Shown: in pieces, positions 42,161 through 51,226 of the stretch | Position numbering within the stretch: position 1 is the first letter of the stretch | How the letters are laid out: each line of letters begins with the position of its first letter | DNA from: Pythium myriotylum | Lineage: Eukaryota; Oomycota; Peronosporomycetes; Pythiales; Pythiaceae | DNA length: 64,000 nucleotides | NCBI GenBank assembly: GCA_023091665.1 | Contig: JALJCQ010000018.1 | Span: 310,001 to 374,000 of the forward strand | Direction of reading: 5' to 3' | The notes under the pieces: model-generated | Databases searched by the model: none | Seen by the model: the letters and a program-made list of their open reading frames with translations, nothing else | What the model was told of the DNA's origin: nothing | Position numbers and translations under genes: made by a program

Positions 42161-42458
42161 CACAGCGGCGTTCACACCTCACGCATCGTGAACGAAGGTG
42201 TTGGAGCAAGTTGAGCAATATTTAGAGGCTCCGTGGAAAAGCTCATTTCGACAAGTTCATAATCTCGACATGGCCAATCAAAGGGCTCAAAATCGTACTA
42301 AACCTGATTTTACCTCTCCAAACCTGTTTTGAACTGCCGCGTGACGTCAGCGGGGGGGCTATTTTCGTGAACGCTGGCCCTCACTTTTCCTCTCGACGCA
42401 GGCCTACCCCCATGGCGAGGCGACCCGTTTGCTACTTGCGTTCCTCGCTGTGAGTCAC
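42161..42458. promoter_or_regulatory. Bidirectional promoter region
   Basis: A 298-bp gap between the divergent start codons of the EF-hand-like gene and the inositol phosphatase gene. A CCTCACTTTTCC initiator-like site lies about 75 bases upstream of the phosphatase ATG. No full FPR seen. Confidence 0.5.
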
Positions 42459-45389
42459 ATGGCACGAGCTCGGAATCGTGTGGGAGTAGAAGCTGACAGT
42501 GGCGAGGCTGGTCTCCAAGTGGATGGCGAGGGTGTGAAAGAGAGCAATGAAGATCGCACGGCTCCTGGTGGCGTCAGCGAGCTGTCGTTGGAAGAGAAGA
42601 AGCTGAAAAAGCAGAAGGAGCTGCTCAAGAAGAAAAAAGCGGAGCGTCGCGCTCATGCCAAGAAACGCAAGGAGTTAAAAGCGCAAGACATCCAAGTCGA
42701 CCAAGCGCGGGAGGATGGTAATGGCATACCACTGCTCGATTATCAAGACCGGAAAGGCACAGCGCACATCGAGGAAGATCAATATCGAGAAGACCGGTGT
42801 GGCCAAAATGAGCTGCCTGAGGCTTTGCCTGACGGTAGAATGGTCGTATCTGTCGCTCTACAGGAGGAGAAGGAACAATCTATAGTTCCTGTGGACATGA
42901 AGGAAGAAGTGACCATGGTCAACAGCCCAGAAACATCACCGTTGAATCAGGATCCCGATAAGAGTGACCACAGTTTGCTAAATGGGTCGCATCTAAACGT
43001 TTTGCATACGAGCGAAGCAGTTGAAATTCCGCGAAGTATAAGGACACCTACCCCGTCGACAGAAAGCAATCGTGCGAATGTTCTTCCATTACATACTGAG
43101 GAAGCCCCAAGGGATTCATGCAGTGACATTACTCAACAGCAGAAGTCGGCTGCTTCTTTATTATCAGAAGCTGCTACGCTCAGCGTTGATGAATCCGACG
43201 CACATCCGCAACATGAAGTTCGCATCAAGCGAACCAAGAAGCCATCTCCACCGCCACTGAGAGATCAGAATGCCAACCAAGATGCAGCAAGAACCATCCA
43301 GAAGGCCTTCAAGAAACGAATTCTTCGTCAAACAAAGAAAACTTTCCAGAAGGCCAAGTCGCTGATTCGTAGCTCCTCAAAAATCCTCGTCGACGAACCT
43401 GCCGTGATTATTGACCAACCTCAAGCCACTCGACAAGTCGTTATCCCTCCACTAGACATCAAGCCACGAGAACCTCTTCCATCTTCACCACCAAGTTCAG
43501 ACACCGATGACAACCACTCGAGTGCATCTTCCTCCAGAGGCTCCTTTACGAATCGAAACCGCTCACGACCATCTTCGTGTTCCTCGCCTTCGTGTAGTTC
43601 ACGCTCAGACGGATCAGTATCGCCCTCTTCCACCGATGAAGATCAGCCCAGACGAAGATCATCCCAACGACGAAAATGCACAAAATCGAACTTGAATCTT
43701 GACGGCCCTTCCGCTGAGTTATTACTCCCGCCGATGCCTAAGAAGTCGGTCGACAGTAAGCGTCAGTTCGGAGAGCTGCACCACTACATGGCAACGCGAA
43801 TTCAAGCGCGAGTGCGTGGTATTCGTGGCAGATCGATCGCAGCGCAGCGAGAAGCCGAGCTCGAGGAAGAGATCCGACTTGAGGCCCTTCAAGAGATCCA
43901 GGAAGAGGCCAGTGTCCGAATCCAGGCACACGTGAAGGGGTTTCTTGAGAGAAGGCGGCTTGGCTTATCGACCGAGACAATGCCGAATCGAAAAAAGCTA
44001 AAGAAAGTGCACCATCACAGCCATCACAGCCATCCCCACACGAAGCACAACAGCATCATGCCCCAATGTATGGCAAATGCCTGTGCCGGTGACGCGCGGC
44101 CAGAAGACACAGCGGATGAAATCGCTAACTGGCCAGAAGAGTTCAACCTCGAGCCATTGGATGACTGGGAGGAACTTAATCGTGAAATGAACGCCAAGGG
44201 TGAGACCGTCTCGACATCACAGTTCATATCTCGGGGAAAAGTTCGCGTCTTCTGCGGGACGTGGAATCTCCACGCGAAGAAACCGAAAGAAGACTTGCGA
44301 CTCTGGATCCCGTTGAATCGGTACCATGTCGTAGCGATCGGAACAGAGGAGTGCGTCAACTCGATCGCGAAGAGCGTGGTCTTCACTTCAAAGAAACAGT
44401 GGGAGAATCAGCTCAAGGAGACGCTCGGTGATGAGTATGTGCTGGTCGCCGCACACTCCCTCACGGCAATCCACAATGCAGTCTTTGCCCACGAGAGCGT
44501 GCTTCCGTACGTGCAGAATATTCAGTCAGACGCCGTGGCAACAGGACTCGGTAACCAGCTCGGGAATAAAGGTGGCGTGGGGATTGCATTCTCGATCGGC
44601 CACACAAGTTTGGCATTTGTAAACTGCCATTTCGACGCGCACCAACAGAATGTCGCCAAGCGCAATGCCAACTTCCATCGGATCAACCAGGAGTTGCAGC
44701 TAACCCCCATAAAAACCCAGCCGCTAGTCCAAGGAACATCTTCCACCCCTCAAGGCCTAGGACGTAGCACAACTAGTCGGTTCTCATCTAGTGCTTCTTC
44801 AGGAACAGCAGCAAACGCAGCAGGAAGCGGAGCTGCGGCGGGATCTTTCCGAAGGCGGAAGCTCTCTGTGTCTGAGTCGTTTGACCGGGTGTTCTGGTTC
44901 GGTGACCTCAATTATCGTATCAACGGAACCCGGCGCATGATCGATTTGCTACTTCTCCACAATCAACACGCCGTGCTGCGATTCAACGACCAGCTTCGAA
45001 TCGAGATGCACAAAGGAAACGTGTTTGCCCACTTTCAGGAGGGACCTCTCCACTTCCGCCCAACGTACAAGTTTGATAAGCATAGCAACGTATATGACTC
45101 GGGGCCGAAGCAACGGATACCATCATGGACCGACCGGATCCTATACCTGTCGAATGAGAAACCGCAGGACATTGAGCTACTGAGCTACCGCAGCCACATG
45201 GCCTTCCAATCTTCCGACCACCGACCTGTTGGCGCCGTGTTTCAAGTCAACTTCGGTCGCGGACCAACGACGCAGCAGGAATCAGCAGGCTCGAAGCGAG
45301 ACAGCGGAGGTGGCCAAGACTTTGCGCGCGTACTGGCGAAGGGCTACAAAGCGAACCAGACACGCAGCGAAGTGTGCGTTGTGCAGTGA
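42459..45389 (+). CDS. Inositol polyphosphate 5-phosphatase with IQ motifs
   Basis: A 976-residue protein that would remove the 5-phosphate from phosphoinositides or inositol phosphates. The first ATG is 42459; the frame is open upstream only from a TTG. N-terminus is charged and Lys-rich (LEEKKLKKQKELLKKKKAE), probably coiled coil. Three IQ motifs, likely calmodulin sites, are near 273-295 (ARTIQKAFKKRILRQ), 444-465 (ATRIQARVRGIRGR) and 484-505 (VRIQAHVKGFLERRR). The phosphatase domain spans about 596-955: VFCGTWNLHAKK (597 on), GNQLGNKGGVGIAF, FWFGDLNYRI (812 on), PSWTDRIL (888 on) and SDHRPVGAVF (919 on). All signature motifs of the family are present, with a Ser/Ala-rich insert before FWFGDLNY. 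IQ motifs on this phosphatase class are unusual and imply Ca2+/calmodulin control. Intronless. Confidence 0.93.
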   Translation: MARARNRVGVEADSGEAGLQVDGEGVKESNEDRTAPGGVSELSLEEKKLKKQKELLKKKKAERRAHAKKRKELKAQDIQVDQAREDGNGIPLLDYQDRKGTAHIEEDQYREDRCGQNELPEALPDGRMVVSVALQEEKEQSIVPVDMKEEVTMVNSPETSPLNQDPDKSDHSLLNGSHLNVLHTSEAVEIPRSIRTPTPSTESNRANVLPLHTEEAPRDSCSDITQQQKSAASLLSEAATLSVDESDAHPQHEVRIKRTKKPSPPPLRDQNANQDAARTIQKAFKKRILRQTKKTFQKAKSLIRSSSKILVDEPAVIIDQPQATRQVVIPPLDIKPREPLPSSPPSSDTDDNHSSASSSRGSFTNRNRSRPSSCSSPSCSSRSDGSVSPSSTDEDQPRRRSSQRRKCTKSNLNLDGPSAELLLPPMPKKSVDSKRQFGELHHYMATRIQARVRGIRGRSIAAQREAELEEEIRLEALQEIQEEASVRIQAHVKGFLERRRLGLSTETMPNRKKLKKVHHHSHHSHPHTKHNSIMPQCMANACAGDARPEDTADEIANWPEEFNLEPLDDWEELNREMNAKGETVSTSQFISRGKVRVFCGTWNLHAKKPKEDLRLWIPLNRYHVVAIGTEECVNSIAKSVVFTSKKQWENQLKETLGDEYVLVAAHSLTAIHNAVFAHESVLPYVQNIQSDAVATGLGNQLGNKGGVGIAFSIGHTSLAFVNCHFDAHQQNVAKRNANFHRINQELQLTPIKTQPLVQGTSSTPQGLGRSTTSRFSSSASSGTAANAAGSGAAAGSFRRRKLSVSESFDRVFWFGDLNYRINGTRRMIDLLLLHNQHAVLRFNDQLRIEMHKGNVFAHFQEGPLHFRPTYKFDKHSNVYDSGPKQRIPSWTDRILYLSNEKPQDIELLSYRSHMAFQSSDHRPVGAVFQVNFGRGPTTQQESAGSKRDSGGGQDFARVLAKGYKANQTRSEVCVVQ

Positions 45390-45555
45390 CACGTAAAGAC
45401 AAAGGAGGAATAGAAAGACGGGCATCGGATCGGATTCTCATCGAAGATGGGTACATTTTGGCTTGCTTAGCTCAGCATTGCTCAAGTCGCAACTTGGCGG
45501 GTGGCTCGACTTGGAGGGTTCGAGGAACTCGAGAGGGCTCCCGAAGTGGACTTCT

Positions 45556-46104
45556 CTAGGTAGCACTGCGAAGTGAACGGCGCCAATACCTACACGAGGC
45601 GGCAAATGAAGAAACGAACGCAGCCACTGGGATGCTTCCATGGTTTTTGTTCCACTTCGCGTGAAATTCGAACCACCGTGATGCTGAAACAAAACTGGGC
45701 ATGATCCGGGCTGGACCTATACGCTTGATCGCAGAACGAGTCGCATTTATCTGTTTTGGTTGGCTTGCCCAATACCAACCCCACGTCTGGGTTGGATCCA
45801 GTGTGTGAAAGGTCCTCTGATCTGAATCGTCACAGTCTGATGCCAACGACGGCTCCACCGCAACAAACCGCCTCCTCGACCACTTCCTTTGTGCACTTCC
45901 ACTTGCAGAAGAGAGCCCAGGTCTCAGATATATTGGATGAACAGGCAAAGGTTTCTTTACTTTTCCCCGGTCTTCTGTTGACGATACCGGTAAACGAAGA
46001 GGAAAAGATCCGGGCTTTGCGAGCTTTGATTTCTTGTTGAATGAGAACTGGTTTGAACCGCGCGACGTTTGGATTTCACAGAGCGATTTCCGATGCTTTT
46101 GCAT
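45556..46104 (-). CDS. Unrecognised ORF, possible relic of the 'NALPHGEST' family
   Basis: An open frame of 182 codons from the ATG at 46104. Most of it is unrecognised, but TFHTLDPTQTWGWYW has the same spacing of Pro, Trp and Trp as the family block TFSFEINPGRRWYYTW (copy 2), and is followed by an A-T-R at about the same distance. It lacks the Cys/His cluster and NALPHGEST end. It may be a distant exon or a relic, or a chance match. Confidence 0.3.
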   Translation of the reverse strand: MQKHRKSLCEIQTSRGSNQFSFNKKSKLAKPGSFPLRLPVSSTEDRGKVKKPLPVHPIYLRPGLSSASGSAQRKWSRRRFVAVEPSLASDCDDSDQRTFHTLDPTQTWGWYWASQPKQINATRSAIKRIGPARIMPSFVSASRWFEFHAKWNKNHGSIPVAAFVSSFAASCRYWRRSLRSAT

Positions 46105-46126
46105 CAGATACAAGAGCGCGCTGTCT

Positions 46127-46648
46127 CTAATACACAGATTCGAAGTCCGGAGAGGGCGTTTCGCTCTGACGCGCAGTATTTTTGCCGCCAAGGCAGCCCC
46201 CGCGTTCCCATTTTCCAGCAAGTTTCTGGCGACAGAAGAGCCGATCCGCGCGAACCGTTTCAGCCTTGCGATCTATTCTGTCCATCAAATCCTTGTGGCT
46301 TTCCAAGAAGCGAGTATCGCGTTTGGCATTCCCTAAATCGATGTATTGCTTGCTTGTATCTCCGTTTGATTCGTACCATATACAAACAAAAATGATATGA
46401 GAGAGGTATCGAAGCCTGGGTTCAAATTGGTCTGCGGTTTCGAATAATCTTGGGACTGGATCGAGCGCCACGTGCGACTGTTCGCGACGGCGCGGCGAAG
46501 CTGACTGTACCGTAGAAGAAAGTCCTGGGCTCACATTGTGTGCATCATTCCACTCCCTCGTACGTATAGTCGGGGCCGCGAGCCGTTGGCGTAACAAAGC
46601 TCGGGCCACGACTCTGGCGTTTCGCTCTCTGCCCGTCCCACGCGACAT
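46127..46648 (-). CDS. Unrecognised ORF, divergent from kinase C
   Basis: 173 codons from the ATG at 46648, 95 bases from the divergent kinase C start. Basic, with a helical charged stretch (DTRFLESHKDLMDRIDRKAE). No family recognised and no matching exon structure found. It may be a chance ORF. Confidence 0.25.
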   Translation of the reverse strand: MSRGTGRERNARVVARALLRQRLAAPTIRTREWNDAHNVSPGLSSTVQSASPRRREQSHVALDPVPRLFETADQFEPRLRYLSHIIFVCIWYESNGDTSKQYIDLGNAKRDTRFLESHKDLMDRIDRKAETVRADRLFCRQKLAGKWERGGCLGGKNTARQSETPSPDFESVY

Positions 46649-46743
46649 CCCCTTCCCCCTTCAGCCGCACGTCCACTCATCCCACGGCTCCTGGCACTTT
46701 GTTTTGAGTTGTCGCTCGTTCATTTGGCATTCCGTTGGACCCG

Positions 46744-47670
46744 ATGAGCAACTCGGCCATCTTCTCGCGTCGGTATCGCGCCATGCGGCACCTGAGCGAG
46801 ACGCTCTACGGCGGAGTCTTTCTCTGCGACGACTTGCTGGGTGACACACATGTCGTGCTCAAGCAAATCCACATCCTCCACGCCATGCAGATGCTCAACG
46901 GAGCTGACACACAGGCAGTCGATGACCCTCGACAGGAGAAGGCTCTTTGCAATTTGCTGCGAAGAACAGGCGGCCACCCAAACACCGTGCAATATCTGGA
47001 CGACTTCATCGAGGATCGAACGCTGTATTTCGTGATGGAGTACTGCGCTGACGGGGACCTGTACGACTATCTTAACCGCACTGATAAGAGCAGGATGGAA
47101 CCCATGGAGGCGCTGTCGGTCGTCGCTCAAGTTGCCTCAGGCCTCGCATTCCTCCACGCGCACAACATCGCACACCGCGACTTGTCACTGGAAAACATCA
47201 TGCTCCACGGAGGATTCTGCAAGATCGGCGATTTTGGGCTCTCGACGAGATGTGACCGTTTGAGCTCTGAGCGCGTTGGTAAAGCGTACTACATGGCCCC
47301 TGAAGTTGTCGCCGGACACGAATACGATGCCAAGGCAGCAGATATGTGGTCGCTCGGCATCGTCTTGTTCATACTATTGACCGGCTCGCCACTCGTACCT
47401 ATGGCATCAGACGACGAAAAGGCATTTGCTGCATTCAAGCGAGCTGGGGTCCGCGCGGTCCTCGAATCTTGGGGTGTGGCTTCGTCTCTTTCAACGGAGC
47501 TGATCGAGTTGATCGACGGATTGCTCCAGGTGGACCCTGCCCATCGACTAACTGTCGAGCAAGTCCTGTGTCACAGAGCGTTCGGGTGCTGGTCTTCCTA
47601 CACCTCCCAACCTGACCCAGTGGAAGCAGTGTTTACAAGCACACCGGAGCCCGAGATGTTACAGGCGTGA
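46744..47670 (+). CDS. Kinase C: Ser/Thr protein kinase, HRDxSLEN family
   Basis: A 308-residue single-domain kinase starting at the ATG at 46744; an upstream in-frame TTG is not used. Motifs: VVLK with Lys40, Glu65 (PRQEKAL, helix C), HRDLSLEN with His144, Asp146 and Asn151, DFGLS with Asp163, MAPE at 184-187, and DMWSLGIVLF. The glycine loop is reduced to YGG and the HRDxK lysine is Ser, as in kinases A and B. It also shares GDLYDYL/GDLFSLL and LTGSPL with them, so the three form one expanded family. C-terminal tail of about 35 residues, low complexity. A TCATTTGGCATTCC initiator-like sequence lies about 25 bases upstream of the ATG. Confidence 0.88.
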   Translation: MSNSAIFSRRYRAMRHLSETLYGGVFLCDDLLGDTHVVLKQIHILHAMQMLNGADTQAVDDPRQEKALCNLLRRTGGHPNTVQYLDDFIEDRTLYFVMEYCADGDLYDYLNRTDKSRMEPMEALSVVAQVASGLAFLHAHNIAHRDLSLENIMLHGGFCKIGDFGLSTRCDRLSSERVGKAYYMAPEVVAGHEYDAKAADMWSLGIVLFILLTGSPLVPMASDDEKAFAAFKRAGVRAVLESWGVASSLSTELIELIDGLLQVDPAHRLTVEQVLCHRAFGCWSSYTSQPDPVEAVFTSTPEPEMLQA

Positions 47671-48371
47671 GCTACGTCCTCAATCCGGTAGACCCATAGA
47701 CTTTAGTAATTTAGGTGGCCAAGGCCCCCAGGAATTATCAAAACACCACTTTTCGACTGACGAATACGTCATATGAAAGTCCACACACAATGTCTTTCCA
47801 AGACGCCGACTTGTGCTGGCGGAAGTGTGGCGTCAGAGCCGTCAATGCATGCAGGCATTCCTATCCCTTATCTCTGAAGGGTGAATACGACAAATCCAAA
47901 CTCTGCCTTCTACCCAGGAATCAGGTTGTTTCCAAGCCTTCTCACGAAAGCACACCGTCTCACGGATCGCATCCAGTCGTCAGAGTAAAACAAACCTCGC
48001 GACCGCAACAAGATTTTGATGCATCAAAATATTCTGAGAAGATGCGTGCGTGTTGAAGTAATTTACGTACCGGTATCATTCTTCAGAAACGACAAACGGC
48101 TCAACAGCTCTCATCATCGATTCCTTGAACAAGCCGTTTGACGAAAACCCACGCAATCGACCGCATGCGACCCCGTGGAGAAAGCACGCCACATTGAAGT
48201 TTGGGTGAGCTCACTTTCAGTCCGAATATCTTTCGCGTGATCTCGAAGGCTGTCCCAGCCAACATGTGCAAGGGGGTTTGTCTGCAAGATATTTTGCAGT
48301 GCTGCTCATCGTGTTGAGGTCACCATATTTGTTATTCAATGAATAGTTGTGGTATGTAGTTCATGAGAAAT
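47671..48371. other. Intergenic
   Basis: No supported gene. A plus-strand ORF at 47715-48056 (113 codons) has no recognisable content. Confidence 0.45.
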
Positions 48372-49673
48372 CTATACATCGTGCGAAGTCTTAGTTTGAG
48401 GGGGCCGCCGTGGCTTCTTACGACCGATGGACCACATGATGAGCACGATCACGAGAGCCAGCAACACAATCCATAGCGAGTCGTACGCGCTGAAGCTAGG
48501 AGGTTTATATCGTCTGCTGTGAGCGAAGCCGATTCGCGCTGGACGAGATCTATCACCGTAATCCAGAGCAGTGTAGAACGCTTGCATAAATGGCGCTCCG
48601 ATGGACCAGTCAGTGTGTCGCTGTACAGATGGTCGTGAAGGCACCAATAACGAGACACACCCCGGGCCGTTTTGAGCAGTGGTGACGACGTCATCCCGTT
48701 TCAGTGAGAACGATTTACCGCCGAACACAAACGTAATGTTGACCGCGCCGACACCCTTCTCATTCGTACACGGAACGCGCTGCCCTGCATCCTGGCCAAG
48801 CGCGGCATTAATTGCATGGATCACGTCTCGAGGTCCCTCGATAACCGGGAGCACAGAGTTCAGCAAGGCCGATCCGCCGGAATACTGGTCCGTGGTTGAA
48901 GTAATATCGACTGGTTTACCGTTGATGAGCACTCCATCCATTCGAAAGCTCCATAGACCGTCGGAAGTAGCGAAGTCGCTGACAATCGGGATAATGTCGA
49001 CATAGCTGATCTCACCAACAAATCGTTGCCTGTTAACACCGCCGAACGTCACGAGTCCGGTCAGCGATGGGTTGATATGGATGCCTACGACAGGCTCTCT
49101 GATCAACCTCTGGCTGATCAACGAGTCCATGATTGACGGTGTCGGGTACGCTTGCTGCAGCTTGGATCTTCCGAGCCCCAGCCAACCGTCTGCTCGGGTA
49201 TCTTCAAAGAAAAACTGGGTCTCAGGCCGATCCAACAACGCGGTAAACGACCAGTTCGGCAGCTTCACATCCGCATTGAAAGTGATCTTGTCCTCCGCCA
49301 AGACACCGAGCGCCATGTCGTCCGTGGCCGGGAGTGTCGTCCGCACGAGCGTGTTGTTCGCAATGTAGCTGCTGGACTTGTTGTGGTCGTAGTTCTCATG
49401 GCCGCTGCGCTCGAAGCCCAGCAAGCTCAGATCGCTGCCCACCGTGTCCAACACCACGCGCAAGGTCTGCGGCGGCGTGCCGACGCCAATGTACGCGTAG
49501 AACTCGAACCACCGCGGCGCGAGCGTGAAGAGCGGCAGCTCGACGACGGCGCCAGTGACGTTGTGGCCGTCATCCGGAGGCGCAAGGCTCCACGCGTCGG
49601 GCAGCCACACGCGCTCACGTCGCAGATACGGCGGCGCCGCGGCCGCGACGTCTCTCCAGACCGGCATCTCCAT
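48372..49673 (-). CDS. Pepsin-fold (A1-like) membrane protein, predicted inactive
   Basis: A 433-residue protein with the aspartic-protease fold: YIGVGTPPQTLRVVLD, the flap-side DGWLGLG (162-168), GLVTFGGVN, WSFRMDGVLING and IGAPFMQAFYTALDYG. The first active-site triad is D76-T-V rather than D-T-G. At the second site the expected D-[ST]-G position reads N272-S-V (ALLNSVLPVIEGP), so the second catalytic aspartate is missing. A single C-terminal membrane span (about 399-416, LWIVLLALVIVLIMW) is followed by a basic cytosolic tail. The ATG at 49673 gives no signal peptide and an in-frame stop lies upstream, so a short first exon may have been missed. Tandem with the next gene. Confidence 0.8.
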   Translation of the reverse strand: MEMPVWRDVAAAAPPYLRRERVWLPDAWSLAPPDDGHNVTGAVVELPLFTLAPRWFEFYAYIGVGTPPQTLRVVLDTVGSDLSLLGFERSGHENYDHNKSSSYIANNTLVRTTLPATDDMALGVLAEDKITFNADVKLPNWSFTALLDRPETQFFFEDTRADGWLGLGRSKLQQAYPTPSIMDSLISQRLIREPVVGIHINPSLTGLVTFGGVNRQRFVGEISYVDIIPIVSDFATSDGLWSFRMDGVLINGKPVDITSTTDQYSGGSALLNSVLPVIEGPRDVIHAINAALGQDAGQRVPCTNEKGVGAVNITFVFGGKSFSLKRDDVVTTAQNGPGCVSLLVPSRPSVQRHTDWSIGAPFMQAFYTALDYGDRSRPARIGFAHSRRYKPPSFSAYDSLWIVLLALVIVLIMWSIGRKKPRRPPQTKTSHDV

Positions 49674-49829
49674 CGCAAACGAAGGGGGTCTTTGCTCTCT
49701 TCTTCGAAAATGAGCTGCTCACGGGATGAATCGGAATGATGGTAATAGAAATAAAGAACGTATGCGGAATGAGATTCAGATTCTGATGCGATTTCTGAGT
49801 CGAGACTTAACTCGCGCTCGAGCTCAGGT

Positions 49830-50903
49830 TCACACTTGGGGGCCGATAAGAAAGCGAGCTCCAGACGACAACGGGTCCCAGCAAAAGCCAAAGTAGTACG
49901 AGTGGAAGACTGGCAGACCGAGAGTCCACTCGGTCGCGGTGGGATCACTTAAAAGCGAGAGGATACAATCGCTTTCGCTGATCTGGTTGCCAACAAGTTC
50001 CTCCTTTGGGATAGTGAACACCGCGTGAGCGTCCGGACCGGTTGACCAAAATGAGAGATCTGGAATGTCGGCGTTGCACGGGACCGAGTACAAGTAGCCT
50101 TTGCTGCCAAGGCTTGTGCCGCCTACGGATTGAGCGATGGCGTCCACTGCTTCGCGTGGGCCACTGATAAAAACCATCGAGGTATCGAGCGCTGCATATG
50201 ACGCTGACCCTAGCGGGACCTCTTTCTCGCCGATCGTAATTTTGCTGACGTTCAATCCCCAAGTATTAGAGTGAGCACTGACATCAATTGCTGAGATTGG
50301 CTCCATCATTTGTGCACCGAAGAGTACGAAACCGTTCTTGTCTCGCGGCATCGAGATGCCGAGGCACGGCTGCTCGATGATTCCGCTCTTGGCCATTGCG
50401 CGGATCATTGTCGGCACGCCATCCACGCTCTGCGATTGGTTGGCGCCGAAGCCAAACCATCCGTCGAAGCGCAAGCTCGAATAGTACGGGCGATAGCCAC
50501 CCAGATCGGTGACCTCCACAAAGTACTGATCATCGGCCACGACATCATCGTGCAGAACGACTCGGTCCCTCGCAAGCACACCCGTTACGTTGTAGCGCAT
50601 CGAGGCGTGGCGGCCGTCGGGCTTGTACGTGGACGACGCCGAGTGGTTGTACACATTGTGCCCGGGGCTCTTCACGGCGACAACGCCAACATCCGATTCC
50701 ACCGAGTCAAAGTTCATCCGCATGGTCTGGGGTGGCGAGCCGAACTGCATCTTGGCGTAGTAGATCGTGTCCTGGACGTTGTAGAGAGGGAGCTTGATGC
50801 CTGCGCTCACGCGCGGACCTTCCGGCTGCCACACTGGCGCGTGCGTTGCGCTACCGCCGGCGAGCAGCAGAGCGAGCGAGAGCGACGAGAGCGTCTTGAC
50901 CAT
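49830..50903 (-). CDS. Secreted pepsin-fold (A1-like) protein with altered active site
   Basis: A 357-residue protein from the ATG at 50903, chosen because it opens a signal peptide (MVKTLSSLSLALLLAGGSA). Fold landmarks: KMQFGSPPQTMRMNFD, FDGWFGFG (147-152), GFVLFGAQ, NVSKITIGEKEV. The first active-site triad is D66-S-V; the second is D240-T-S (AALDTSMVFISGP). Both aspartates are kept but both glycines are changed, so peptidase activity is uncertain. No membrane anchor. Closest relative is the neighbouring gene 157 bases downstream in the same orientation; the pair arose by tandem duplication. Confidence 0.82.
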   Translation of the reverse strand: MVKTLSSLSLALLLAGGSATHAPVWQPEGPRVSAGIKLPLYNVQDTIYYAKMQFGSPPQTMRMNFDSVESDVGVVAVKSPGHNVYNHSASSTYKPDGRHASMRYNVTGVLARDRVVLHDDVVADDQYFVEVTDLGGYRPYYSSLRFDGWFGFGANQSQSVDGVPTMIRAMAKSGIIEQPCLGISMPRDKNGFVLFGAQMMEPISAIDVSAHSNTWGLNVSKITIGEKEVPLGSASYAALDTSMVFISGPREAVDAIAQSVGGTSLGSKGYLYSVPCNADIPDLSFWSTGPDAHAVFTIPKEELVGNQISESDCILSLLSDPTATEWTLGLPVFHSYYFGFCWDPLSSGARFLIGPQV

Positions 50904-51226
50904 CGCGACAGGGGGAGCTCTGGAGGGCACGAAGCGAATCGAGGAATGGATTGAGGGTGTCGAGGAGGGGCAAGCGTGATGGGATCTGCTGAGCAACTCG
51001 GCTGATATGCCATAACAAGGTGATACTGAATTGGGGATCTGTATACTGAAAACGGTCTATTGTACCTTGTTTTGTGAAAACAGATGGAATGGTGGTGGAT
51101 TCGAATTATAACCGGTGGAATGATTGCTGTGAACTGTTCTAGGACTACGGCTGTCTACTATAGTGCAGTAGGTACTAATATAGGACAGAACGAGTCCATC
51201 GCAGCTCGCGTGGTTGGCAATGCAAG
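50904..51226. other. Divergent spacer
   Basis: A 323-bp region between the divergent protease-fold and methyltransferase genes. No gene seen; it presumably carries both promoters. Confidence 0.5.
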
